DNA of 32,320 nt from Phaeodactylibacter sp. (GTDB lineage: Bacteria; Bacteroidota; Bacteroidia; Chitinophagales; Saprospiraceae): positions 1-32,320 of the forward strand of contig JAGFJD010000203.1 of the NCBI GenBank assembly GCA_024102975.1. Reading direction: 5' to 3'. A model generated the notes under the pieces. The model was given only the letters and a program-made list of their open reading frames with translations, was not told the DNA's origin and ran no database searches. The first letter of the stretch is position 1. Each line of letters begins with the position of its first letter. Made by a program: the position numbers and the translations under genes. Of this stretch, positions 15,533 through 24,200 are shown in pieces.

Positions 15533-15632
15533 GTCAAAATCTTATTGTGAACCAGGTTGGACAAATTTCTCCCTGGCGGCATGCCGTAAACTTCTTCCCC
15601 CCCTCACGGCTGAGACTGAAAAAACATTCCCC

Positions 15633-15662
15633 CTCAACCTCAACCTTAACCTCAGCCTCAGC
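15633..15662. repeat. Period-6 repeat (family D), copy 3, abutting a stop codon
   Basis: Five tandem hexamers on the plus strand (CTCAAC, CTCAAC, CTTAAC, CTCAGC, CTCAGC). The last base adjoins the stop codon (15663-15665) of the ferredoxin-NADP reductase gene. It lies in the intra-operon gap before rnfB. Confidence 0.85.
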
Positions 15663-16520
15663 CTAATAAATCACCTCCGCCCACTTATCCCCCACGACCA
15701 GTTCCGCTTTGCGGGTTTCCCATTTTATCCTCGACCCCAGGATATTGGCAAAGGCTTTATCCAGTTTCTCCCTGACCTTCTCATAGCCCGCCACATATAC
15801 ATAGGTATTGTTCAGGGACAACATCTCGAAGATCTCCTCCGCCCGTTCTTCGATAGCAGTGTCCAGAGCGATGGGGTCAGACCAGGTCGGGCGGGGGCTC
15901 AGAGCCCGGAATGCCTTGAAGGTCTCCTCATCATAATAGTTGGTCAGGTCTCCGTCCTTCTCATTCAGATAGAGCAATTCCAGGCCGCTGCGGGCGCCGT
16001 AGAACAGACGGATTCTGCCTTTCCAGTCCTTCACATTGTGGTAAATGTGCTTGATGAATGCCCGGAAAGGGGCGATGCCCGTCCCCATACCGATCAGGAT
16101 GAGGTTGGCATTTTTGTCTTCCGGTACAGAAAAAGGCAGTTCGAAAGGCCCGGTGATGGTAATTTCCTCTCCCACTTTCCGGTCGCACAGGTAGTTGGAG
16201 GCTATTCCTTTGTATTTCTCTCCGCTGAAGTCGTCTACATAGCTGCATCGCTTGACCAGCATGGTGATGAGGGTTTTCCCGTTTTCCCTTGCCGGCAAAT
16301 CCGCAACGCTGTACAGCCGGTGGTGGAACTTTTTGCCGAATTCGCCGTTGGTTGCCACCAATACGCCGAAACTCTGGTCCACCTTACAGTCGAATTCCGG
16401 TTGCTTCACTTCCAGCAGTATTTCCCGGACTTCCTCCGTATCGGCCGGTGTCAGGCGCTCCGTTTTTTTAACGGTCGCCTGATATTTTTTTTCTGTATTG
16501 TAGTCCGATAAGTTCGCCAT
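15663..16520 (-). CDS. Plant-type ferredoxin-NADP(+) reductase
   Basis: 285 aa. Transfers electrons between ferredoxin or flavodoxin and NADP(H) through FAD. The FAD domain holds RLYS at 68-71 and GIASNYLCD at about 105-113, the counterpart of the chloroplast GVCSNFLCD type motif. The nucleotide domain holds GTGIAPFRAF (146-155) and YGAR. The protein ends in an aromatic residue (WAEVIY, Tyr285), the stacking Tyr of plant and cyanobacterial FNR. It is therefore the plant-type rather than the short bacterial type. Its place between rnfA and rnfB suggests it shares the same ferredoxin pool as Rnf and PFOR, giving NADPH where Rnf gives NADH; that coupling is inferred. Confidence 0.88.
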   Translation of the reverse strand: MANLSDYNTEKKYQATVKKTERLTPADTEEVREILLEVKQPEFDCKVDQSFGVLVATNGEFGKKFHHRLYSVADLPARENGKTLITMLVKRCSYVDDFSGEKYKGIASNYLCDRKVGEEITITGPFELPFSVPEDKNANLILIGMGTGIAPFRAFIKHIYHNVKDWKGRIRLFYGARSGLELLYLNEKDGDLTNYYDEETFKAFRALSPRPTWSDPIALDTAIEERAEEIFEMLSLNNTYVYVAGYEKVREKLDKAFANILGSRIKWETRKAELVVGDKWAEVIY

Positions 16521-16546
16521 AACCTCTATTGTTAGATGTTAATATT

Positions 16547-16738
16547 TTATTTCGCAGATAACCGTTTGTTCTCGCAGATGGTGGTGCAACCGCAGTTCCC
16601 GCAGCTACGCCTGTCCGCCAAGACGTCATCGTCAGATATATAATCGGAAAACGACTTTCTCCATAAGGACTGAACGATTACCCATCCTGCCACCAGGAAA
16701 ATCATTCCGCCGATACCGATAAGAAAAGAAGTAATCAT
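16547..16738 (-). CDS. Small Cys-rich membrane protein, NqrM-like
   Basis: 63 aa from ATG 16738 (an upstream in-frame start runs through repeat sequence and is rejected). One membrane helix (about 2-24) is followed by a charged linker and a compact cluster of four cysteines: Cys46, Cys49, Cys51, Cys55. Size, single helix and C-terminal four-Cys cluster are like NqrM, the factor needed to place iron in the membrane-embedded site of Na+-NQR, which is homologous to Rnf. Its place right after rnfA, whose product with RnfE forms that iron site, fits an Rnf assembly role. It could instead be a FeoB-associated-type small Cys protein. The functional call is inference. Confidence 0.65.
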   Translation of the reverse strand: MITSFLIGIGGMIFLVAGWVIVQSLWRKSFSDYISDDDVLADRRSCGNCGCTTICENKRLSAK

Positions 16739-16754
16739 TTGATATATAGTTTTT

Positions 16755-16823
16755 GATATGCGATGTACCCAACCGTGCAGCCTGCAGTGAGCCAAATCAA
16801 AAATCGCACATTGCACATCGCAC
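16755..16823. repeat. Period-7 repeat (family E) in an intra-operon gap
   Basis: Three tandem heptamers ATCGCAC, ATTGCAC, ATCGCAC lie at 16803-16823. An inverted trace (TGCGATGT) is at about 16759-16766. It occupies the 93-base gap between rnfA and the small NqrM-like gene, where the rest of the operon is tightly packed. Confidence 0.6.
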
Positions 16824-16831
16824 TTCATAAA

Positions 16832-17413
16832 TCAGCTGCCCAACCCCGCGAACCCCATAAACGACAGAGACAAAATGCCGGCCACCAGCAGGGTCAGCGC
16901 CGTGCCTTTGACCACGCCGGGTACATCCGCGAAGTTGAGCTGCTCCCGCAGGCCGGCAATCAGCACCAGGGCAAGGGTGAACCCGGCGCCGGCGCCCAGG
17001 GCGTACACCAGGCTTTCGAAAAACCCGTAACCCTTGCTGGTCTGGAAAAGAGCCAGGCCCAGGATAGCGCAGTTCGTGGTGATCAGGGGAAGGAATATGC
17101 CCAGGGCCCTGAACAATGCGGGGCTCATCTTTTTAATAAACATCTCCACCAGCTGAACGGTGGAAGCGATAACCACAATGAAGCTGATCAGCTGCAGGAA
17201 TTCCGCATGGATCGCCGACAGCAGGGCATGGATAGCATAAGCGCACATCGAGCTGATGAGCATCACAAAGGTCACCGCGCCCCCCATCTTGGTGGCTGTT
17301 TCCATTTTACCGGAAACCCCCAGGAACGGGCAAATGCCCAGGAAATAAGCCAGCACGAAGTTGTTGATCAGGCTCGCATTGATGAATATGTACCACAGTG
17401 ATTCCTCTTTCAT
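16832..17413 (-). CDS. rnfA: Rnf complex subunit A
   Basis: 193 aa, the usual length. Integral membrane subunit with about six helices, homologous to NqrE. With RnfE it forms the membrane core thought to hold an iron centre and the ion channel. Family signatures seen are NNFVLAYFLGICPFLGVSGK near the N-terminus and a second-half TTNCAILGLALF, each carrying the conserved Cys of the inverted half-repeats. The start overlaps the stop of rnfE by 4 bases, which indicates translational coupling. Unlike the preceding genes it is followed by a gap. Confidence 0.95.
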   Translation of the reverse strand: MKEESLWYIFINASLINNFVLAYFLGICPFLGVSGKMETATKMGGAVTFVMLISSMCAYAIHALLSAIHAEFLQLISFIVVIASTVQLVEMFIKKMSPALFRALGIFLPLITTNCAILGLALFQTSKGYGFFESLVYALGAGAGFTLALVLIAGLREQLNFADVPGVVKGTALTLLVAGILSLSFMGFAGLGS

Positions 17414-18060
17414 GTCGTTGCCCTCCTTTGTTTTGCTGCGTTAAAAATAAGTAACCAGATGGCCAGGGTAAAAAAGCCTCCCGCCGGCAGGATCATGACG
17501 ATCCACTCCTGGAAGTTATCCGGGAAAAACGGAACGCCGAAAACGCTCCCGTTCCCGAGCAACTCCCGCACCGCACCCAGGCAGAACAGCGCGAACGTGA
17601 ACCCGATGCCCATCCCCAGCCCATCTAAAATGGACTTGCCGACCGTGTTCTTGGAGGCAAATGCTTCCGCCCGGCTCAGGATCAGGCAATTCACCACGAT
17701 AAGCGATATGAAAGCGCCCAGCGCCTTGTGTAATTCTATGCTGATGGCCTGGATGATGTAGTCGGCCATCGTTACGAAAGTGGCGATGATCAGTATGTAA
17801 GATGCGATCCGCACTTGTTTGGGAATGAAATTCCGCAGAGAGGAAACCAGTATGTTGGACATCAACAGGACGAAAGTGGTAGCCAGCCCCATCGCCAGGG
17901 CATTGATGGCCGTATTGGAAACGGCCAGCACCGGGCACATGCCCAGCACCTGCACAAACACAGGATTGTCGCGCCACAAGCCCTTGATGAACTCGTCGGT
18001 GGAAGGGTTCTCCTGCAAGGTCGCCAGGAACCCCGTTTTATTTTTTGTCAGGTCAGCCAT
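17410..18060 (-). CDS. rnfE: Rnf complex subunit E
   Basis: 216 aa, about six helices, homologous to NqrD and to RnfA. The first half holds NPVFVQVLGMCPVLAVSNTAINALAMG and the second IVVNCLILSRAEAFASKN, with the two conserved Cys residues that face each other in the RnfA/RnfE pair. It ends with a basic tail (NAAKQRRATT). Six bases separate it from rnfG, and it overlaps rnfA by 4. It acts in the cytoplasmic membrane. Confidence 0.95.
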   Translation of the reverse strand: MADLTKNKTGFLATLQENPSTDEFIKGLWRDNPVFVQVLGMCPVLAVSNTAINALAMGLATTFVLLMSNILVSSLRNFIPKQVRIASYILIIATFVTMADYIIQAISIELHKALGAFISLIVVNCLILSRAEAFASKNTVGKSILDGLGMGIGFTFALFCLGAVRELLGNGSVFGVPFFPDNFQEWIVMILPAGGFFTLAIWLLIFNAAKQRRATT

Positions 18061-18066
18061 CTCAGT

Positions 18067-18762
18067 TCAATTTTCGCCTTCTTGTTTTGCAAAGGTATCC
18101 TTGTTCTTGTGCAGGAGCGGCGCCCACCGCTCCGTGCTGGCACCGATAATATTGCCGATCGCCCGGGAAGAAATGGTGGCGCCGGTTATGCAGTCCACCT
18201 CCCAGGGATGCTCCTTGGTCCCGCTTTTTACCGGGACGACTGCATTCCGGAGGCCGCTCTGCTCCTCGTTCAGGGTTACGTCCAGGGCTTCGAAGTTGGA
18301 CAGGAACCCGGCGTCCTTTTCGATCTTGTCGCCCAGGCCCGGCGTTTCCTTGCTTTCCAGGACATAGAACCCGACAACTGCCTGTTTTTCGGGGTCATAG
18401 CCATAGAGGATGCGCAGTATGTCCGCATATCCCTGGCCGCTGGCTTCCACAGCTACGCCCACAAACCTGCCGTTTTCGTCATATCCGGCATAGACAACCC
18501 GGCCCTCTTCTCCTTCGCCGTTTACCGGAGCGAAATTGTTTCCGTCGCCGAGTTGAAATATTTCTGTTTTTTCGATCCCCGGCAGCACTTTGAAGATCGC
18601 CTTTTCCAGCGCCTCTGCCTTTTTCTCCTTAATGATCGGCAGGGTTCCCTGGAAAGTCAACACGATCATCAGGGCGCACAATATGCCGATCCCGACCATA
18701 GCCCGGAGCATTTTCCCGCTGTTCCCGGCCGCCGATGGTTGTATCTGGTTCGTTTCGCTCAT
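18067..18762 (-). CDS. rnfG: Rnf complex subunit G (covalent FMN)
   Basis: 231 aa. One N-terminal helix (about 18-40) and an extracytoplasmic FMN-binding domain. The attachment motif TGAT is at 193-196 (DCITGATISS), with Thr196 the predicted covalent FMN site. A conserved ESKETPGLGDKI stretch precedes it. It passes electrons across the membrane between RnfD and the RnfA/E core. It overlaps rnfD by 4 bases and is 6 bases from rnfE. Attachment needs an ApbE-type flavin transferase, which is not in this window. Confidence 0.95.
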   Translation of the reverse strand: MSETNQIQPSAAGNSGKMLRAMVGIGILCALMIVLTFQGTLPIIKEKKAEALEKAIFKVLPGIEKTEIFQLGDGNNFAPVNGEGEEGRVVYAGYDENGRFVGVAVEASGQGYADILRILYGYDPEKQAVVGFYVLESKETPGLGDKIEKDAGFLSNFEALDVTLNEEQSGLRNAVVPVKSGTKEHPWEVDCITGATISSRAIGNIIGASTERWAPLLHKNKDTFAKQEGEN

Positions 18763-19778
18763 GACCCTTTCGCGCTTTTGGAAGTTCCGTAAACCCTGGG
18801 TTGTATCCAGTTATCGATATGGGGTGATATGGCGTTGGCCAGCAGGATGGCGTACATCACCCCCTCCGGCAACCCGCCCCAAATCCGGATCACCACGACG
18901 AGCAGGCCGATGATAAACCCGTAGATGACCACCCCCAGGGGCGTGATCGGAGAGGCCACCATGTCCGTCGCCATGAAAACGGCGCCCAGCATCAACCCGC
19001 CCGAGAAGAGCATGAAGAGCGGAGGCGGGTACGCCTGGCTGTCTGCCAGGTGCAGAAGGCCGCTAAGCACGTAAACCGTCGCCAGGATGGCCACCGGGAT
19101 GCGCCAGTTCATCATGTTCCGGGCAACCAGATAAAGCCCCCCCAGCAAGATCAGCACAGCGCAGGTCTCTCCGGTAGAGCCGGTGATGAGGCCCAGGGCC
19201 AGTTCGGACGTAGGAGTGACCACGTGATCGAACTTAAAGGCCGACAAGGGCGTAGCGCCCGTAACGGCATCGACCGTAGGCTCCATAAACGGAGCGGCAA
19301 AGGTGGAAGAGGATACCGTGAAAAAACGGTTGTCCGGGAAAGCCGGGAACCAGGTGGTAATAGCTACCGGAAATGCCGCCTGCAGCACCGCCCGCCCCAC
19401 CAGGGCCGGGTTGAACACATTGTACCCCAACCCGCCAAAGATGGATTTGCCGAGGGCGATTGCGATCACCCCTCCGCAGAATGCCATCCACAGAGGAAAA
19501 TTGGGGGGCAGGGTCAGCCCCAGCAGCAAGCCGGTGATGACGGCCGACCAGTCGGATATGGTGCTTTCCTTTTTGGAAAGCCTGCACAGAAAATGTTCCG
19601 TGAGGACGCAGGCGGCAGTCGATGTTACGAGCACGAGCAGGGCGCTCATGCCAAAAGAATACACCGCAAAAATGGCCGTCGGCAACAACGCCCAGACCAC
19701 ATTTTGCATGATGTCATCGGTGCCGATACCCCTGGTGATGTGGGGCGATGTGCTGATATTTAGCGTTCTATTTAGCAT
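18759..19778 (-). CDS. rnfD: Rnf complex subunit D (covalent FMN)
   Basis: 339 aa, polytopic membrane subunit homologous to NqrB. Seen are an N-terminal SPHITRGIGTDDIMQNVVWALLP type segment, many helices, GKSIFGGLGYNVFNPALVGRA in the middle, and the FMN site TGAT at 173-176 (AVTGATPLS, Thr176 the predicted attachment residue). The late motif MATDMVASPITPLG is also typical. It overlaps the end of rnfC by 11 bases and the start of rnfG by 4. All signs are of an intact subunit. Confidence 0.95.
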   Translation of the reverse strand: MLNRTLNISTSPHITRGIGTDDIMQNVVWALLPTAIFAVYSFGMSALLVLVTSTAACVLTEHFLCRLSKKESTISDWSAVITGLLLGLTLPPNFPLWMAFCGGVIAIALGKSIFGGLGYNVFNPALVGRAVLQAAFPVAITTWFPAFPDNRFFTVSSSTFAAPFMEPTVDAVTGATPLSAFKFDHVVTPTSELALGLITGSTGETCAVLILLGGLYLVARNMMNWRIPVAILATVYVLSGLLHLADSQAYPPPLFMLFSGGLMLGAVFMATDMVASPITPLGVVIYGFIIGLLVVVIRIWGGLPEGVMYAILLANAISPHIDNWIQPRVYGTSKSAKGS

Positions 19779-21129
19779 TCCCGTTCGTCTGTTTTGCAGC
19801 GTTGCGCTTTCTTACGATCGATTTGGACAGCCTGAAGTACTGCACCAATGGAATATGAGAAGGACATACGTAAGAGCACGACCCGCATTCGAAGCAATCC
19901 ATCAGGTGGAATTCCTCTGCCATCTGATCGTAGGCTTCAAATTTTGCCAGGATACCCAGCCTGGAAGGGTTCAAGGAAAGGGGGCAGGCATCTACGCAGG
20001 CGCCGCATTTGATGCAGGGATAGACCTTGTCCGCTCTTTTAATGTCTTTTTCAGTAAAAGCGACAATGCCCGAAGTACCTTTGGTAATAGAAATATCCAG
20101 GTTAGAAACAGCCACCCCCATCATGGGGCCTCCCATATATACCTCGCTGATGTTTTCATCCACGCCAACCTGTTCCAGCACATACCGCAGCGGCGTACCG
20201 ACCGGGATCAGATAATTGCCCTTCTTCCTCACTGCCGGGCCGGTGATGGTGACGACCCGTTCCTGGATGCCTCGCCCGTGCGGCAGGAGGCGCCCGATCT
20301 CCGCTGTGGTGGCCACGTTGACGACCACGACGCCCACCTCTATGGGCAATCCTCCTGACGGAACTTCCCGCCCGAGCACCGAGGTGATCAGCATTTTTTC
20401 AGAACCCTGAGGATATTTGACCGGTACGACTTTCACCGAAACCGGCATGCCCTCCGGGATCATCTTTTCCAGATGGTCGGCAGCGTCCTGCTTGTTGGCC
20501 TCTATCCCGATAATGGCCCGCCCGGCACCCGTGGACCGGAGCAGATAACGGATGCCCGTAAAAATGTCTTCCGCCTGTTCGAGCATCACCCGGTGGTCGG
20601 TGGTCAGGTAGGGTTCGCATTCGATGCCGTTGATCATGAGTACCTCGCAGTTCTTTCCCTCGGGTACTTTTAACTTCACGTGGGTAGGAAATGCCGCGCC
20701 GCCCAACCCGACGATCCCGGCGTCCTGAATGCCTTTCAGGATTTCTTCCGGAGTTGCCGTATCGACATCCACAGGCGTACCTTCCAGCACTTCCTGGCTG
20801 GAGGACGGAAAGGCTTCCAGATAAATGCCCGGCGACATCTTGCCGGAGATGGTCGGCACATTGGCAATCTTCCGGACGGTGCCGGAGATTGGCGCATGCA
20901 ACGGGACGGAGACGTATCCTCCGGCTTTGGCCAGCAACTGGCCCCGGACGACCTCCTGCCCTTCCCGAACGACAATCTGCGAGGGAGCGCCGATGTGCTG
21001 GGCCATAGGCAGGATGATCAGCGGAGCAAACGGAAACTGGCGAATGGGCAGGCCATTGGTTTCCTCTTTATGCTCCGGTGGATGGACACCGTGCTTGAAT
21101 GTGCTTTTGCGAAAATCTAGTAATCCCAT
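19768..21129 (-). CDS. rnfC: Rnf complex subunit C (NADH-binding)
   Basis: 453 aa. Peripheral cytoplasmic subunit that exchanges electrons with NAD(H) through FMN and two [4Fe-4S] clusters. N-terminal barrel-sandwich part (about 1-110), then the nucleotide/FMN fold with GIVGLGGAAFPTHVKL (about 137-152) and NGIECEPYLTTDHRVM, and finally two ferredoxin motifs: Cys372, 375, 378, 382 and Cys412, 415, 418, 422. The tail is short and lacks the long Ala/Lys repeat seen in some gammaproteobacterial RnfC. First rnf gene of the operon, 145 bases after nifJ. The order C-D-G-E-A-(two inserts)-B follows the acetogen-type order. Confidence 0.95.
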   Translation of the reverse strand: MGLLDFRKSTFKHGVHPPEHKEETNGLPIRQFPFAPLIILPMAQHIGAPSQIVVREGQEVVRGQLLAKAGGYVSVPLHAPISGTVRKIANVPTISGKMSPGIYLEAFPSSSQEVLEGTPVDVDTATPEEILKGIQDAGIVGLGGAAFPTHVKLKVPEGKNCEVLMINGIECEPYLTTDHRVMLEQAEDIFTGIRYLLRSTGAGRAIIGIEANKQDAADHLEKMIPEGMPVSVKVVPVKYPQGSEKMLITSVLGREVPSGGLPIEVGVVVVNVATTAEIGRLLPHGRGIQERVVTITGPAVRKKGNYLIPVGTPLRYVLEQVGVDENISEVYMGGPMMGVAVSNLDISITKGTSGIVAFTEKDIKRADKVYPCIKCGACVDACPLSLNPSRLGILAKFEAYDQMAEEFHLMDCFECGSCSYVCPSHIPLVQYFRLSKSIVRKRNAAKQTNGNAK

Positions 21130-21183
21130 TAGTTAACCTGTTGGTAGTACTCAATCGATTTCGAGATGTGGATAATTGAGCAT

Positions 21184-21256
21184 CACGCAGAGGCGCTGAG
21201 ACCCAGAGCTGAAAAGTCATTAATGCTAACCCTTCGCGTCTTTGCGCCTCTGCGAG
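21184..21256. repeat. Period-9 palindromic repeat (family H) between nifJ and rnfC
   Basis: Left arm units CACGCAGAG, GCGCTGAGA, CCCAGAGCT (21184-21210). The right arm (about 21231-21256), read inverted, is CTCGCAGAG, GCGCAAAGA and a degenerate unit. An AT-rich centre lies between. It fills the only sizeable gap between nifJ and rnf and could form a hairpin that sets the ratio of the two. Confidence 0.7.
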
Positions 21257-21274
21257 CTACTTGCCGCATTTGGC

Positions 21275-24200
21275 TCAATTATATTTTTCGCCTCTCTTTA
21301 TCCACTTTTCTGCATCCTTTACTGACCGGTCAGCCGGCAGCCCCGGGTGGATCACCCGGGCAGTGCACTTCTCGGCAGCCTTTACCAGGTCTTCGTACGG
21401 CCCTCCTTTGGGATCCTTAATATACGCCTTCTTATTATCATTGTAGGCAAATATATTGGCGTTGAGCTTGATACACTCATCACAGGAGGTACAATTTTCC
21501 GTCTCCAGCCAGGGTGCCAGATAGTCGCCATTGGCCTGGGGCTGAGCCTGTTCCGGCGCCGGGGTGGCCGGTGCCGGCTCTTCCAGCGCCAGGGTAGCGA
21601 TGCCGGCGCCGTCGCCTCCGGCCAGTTTCATCAGCCCCTGGGCGATCTTGCCAACTACCTCTGCCCGAATCTTGCTCTCGACGTCCACCACTTCCTCTTT
21701 CTTCTTGTCCTGTCCTGCCATTGCCCGGAGCATGATCCAGAAGTCGCGCCGTTCTTCGCAGGATTCGACGATCGTCTTGGCAACGAGCACGCGGCTGAGT
21801 TGCTGTTTCCGGTCGACAGCCCAGATGAAGGGGAATTTCCCTTCCCGCTCACCGGCATCCATTTCGAGAAACTCGGACAGGACGACCATATTCTCGTTCC
21901 AGGCATCGCGGGGCACCTTGCGGAAATGCTTGCGGAACCGGGCTTCCGTCACAGCGAAATCGGCAAAGGTCATGGCCACTTCCATGGATTTCTCCCGGCC
22001 GTTTTCCAGATATTTCAGCTGGTAAGTTGGCCAGATGCTGTCCATCGCCGGGTTGCCGCTCAGGTCGAACGCCTCTTCCGCTGTTTTCCCGTTGTCGGGA
22101 TTGTATTTGAAAATGGGATATGCACGGGATTCCATAGCCAGTTTTGCCTGGTGTACCCCCAGGTCGTCGCCGACGCCATGCTCGGGCTGGCAGGTAGTGT
22201 AGAGGTTGAACAAGGCCGGGCGCCGGGCCATCAGGCCGTCGATGAAGCCTTCGATCATCTGGCTGGTATTGGCCATGGTAGCCTGAAGCACGTAGGTGTT
22301 CCGGTGCGCCATGGCGATCAGGCCGATTTCCTTGCGCGGTTCGGGTTTGCCTTTCCAGACCTTTCCGTACTGGGCCATATCCGATACCTGGCCGATAAAG
22401 CCGGACGTACAAGCCTGGCCGCCTGTATTGGAGTATACCTGGGTATCGACGACGATGACCTTGATGGGTTTGCCGGAGGCCATCATGCGCGACAGGTTCT
22501 GGAAACCGATGTCGTACATGGCGCCGTCGCCGCCCAGTGCCACTACCGGCGGGCACAGCAGCCATTCTTCGTCGGTGAACTGCTGCCAGGTGAAGTAGGT
22601 AAAAAACTCGTCGTGCTCTGCCGTGTTGTATTGGCCGCTCAGTTCCAGCTCTGCTCTGCGAATGGCCTTAAAGCCTTCCGCCATCTTCGCCATGTGGCCT
22701 TCGAAAATACCCATGGCCATAGAGGTGGAATCCTGGAACAAGTGGTTCGCCCAGGGGAACGGATAGGGGTTGAACGGATAGGTGCTGCCCCATACCGAGG
22801 TGCAGCCGGTCGAGTTGGTCATGCCCATGGAGGAACGCCCGTTGCCGGTATTCCCTTCCGTATACTTCCATTTCAGGTTCTTCAGTTTGGCCAGCAGTTG
22901 CGTAACGTCTCTCAGCCATTCCTGGTCAATAGGCTCGGTGCCCTTTTCGGATTCCAGCTTTCTGGCCAGGCCGGACATGGTCAGGTCGCTGTTGCGCATC
23001 TCGGCGACGATCCTGGACATCGCTTCCGCATCGCTGACATTGACGGTCTTGAAGAGCCTGGACTGAATGTGTTGCTCCAGCTTGCCGATCAGTTCTTCCA
23101 GGTAGGCGACATGCTTCCTGATCCGGGGCTGCATCAGGGATTCCACGGTGGCCACAAACAAGTGGATCACCGTCTTTTCGGAGCACCCCAGGCAGGCGCC
23201 ATCGCCACTGGCAAACTTCAGGTAAGCATCCTTATTCAGCAGGATGGTTTCGAGCGGGCCGATCTTCTCTTCCAGGTCATCGACGCGGTTGAACTTCTGG
23301 GGCGTATTGGGCAGGTCCAGCCAGAAATCCCAGTCCTTCCTCAGCCGGGCGATGGAATCTTCAGTCTGAGTGGCAGGCCGCAAGGCGTCATCCGGACAAA
23401 CCTCAACGCATTCCATGCACCCCTTGCAGGTGGTCGGGTTGATGGTTATGCTGAACAAGCCGCCGCTGTTGGGCTGGTTTTTCTCATGGATATCAAAGTA
23501 CGGGCGGGTAAGGGCGAACTGGAAATCGCCCAGTTCCTCGCGGAACCATTCCATTTCCCGGGCAAGCCCATTGCCGTTGTCGTTCTCGCTGATGTACTGG
23601 TCGATGGCGTCCTGGATAAGGTGGTTGACCGTAGCTCCGTTATTATTGTCCTCCCTGAACAGCGCCCGGATCTTGCCTTCCATCTGGCGCACCGCCTTCG
23701 GCAGGTATTCCACTTTCTCGTGGTTTTTCTTTACCCGCTTCACGACGGTATCCAGCACCTCCGACAGTTCGCTTACCAGCCCTGGTATAGCCGTATCGGG
23801 GCAAACGGTATAACACTTGGCGCAGGCCGTACAGTTGTTGGCGATCCATTCGGGATGTTCAAAACGGATGCCGGTCATATCCCTGAAAAGCGAGGATACA
23901 GCAGGCATGACACTCAGGCCGATAAAGGGGTCGGTCAGGTTGTCGTTGCCCATACCGCGCAGGTAGAAATTGCCCGTCTGTTCCCAGAACCGGTGAATAT
24001 CGCTCAGGTTGGACTTGCTCTTCGGAATGTCCTTCATCATGGTTGGGATGGGCAGCAGCGCTTCCCCGTTTTTCTTGTCCTCATGACCGGCGCCCAGCAC
24101 TTTATCCTTGACCTCATGCACTTCGTCGAAGCCGCGCTTTACCACCCGCATGTTGTCGTCCACCACCCGTTGACCTTTCCCGCCAAACTTGTGCTGCAGC

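Noticed and set aside
16547..21129. A Na+-translocating NADH:quinone reductase (nqr) operon
   Set aside because: RnfB and RnfC with multiple ferredoxin motifs are present and there is no NqrF-like gene; the FNR lacks a [2Fe-2S] domain.
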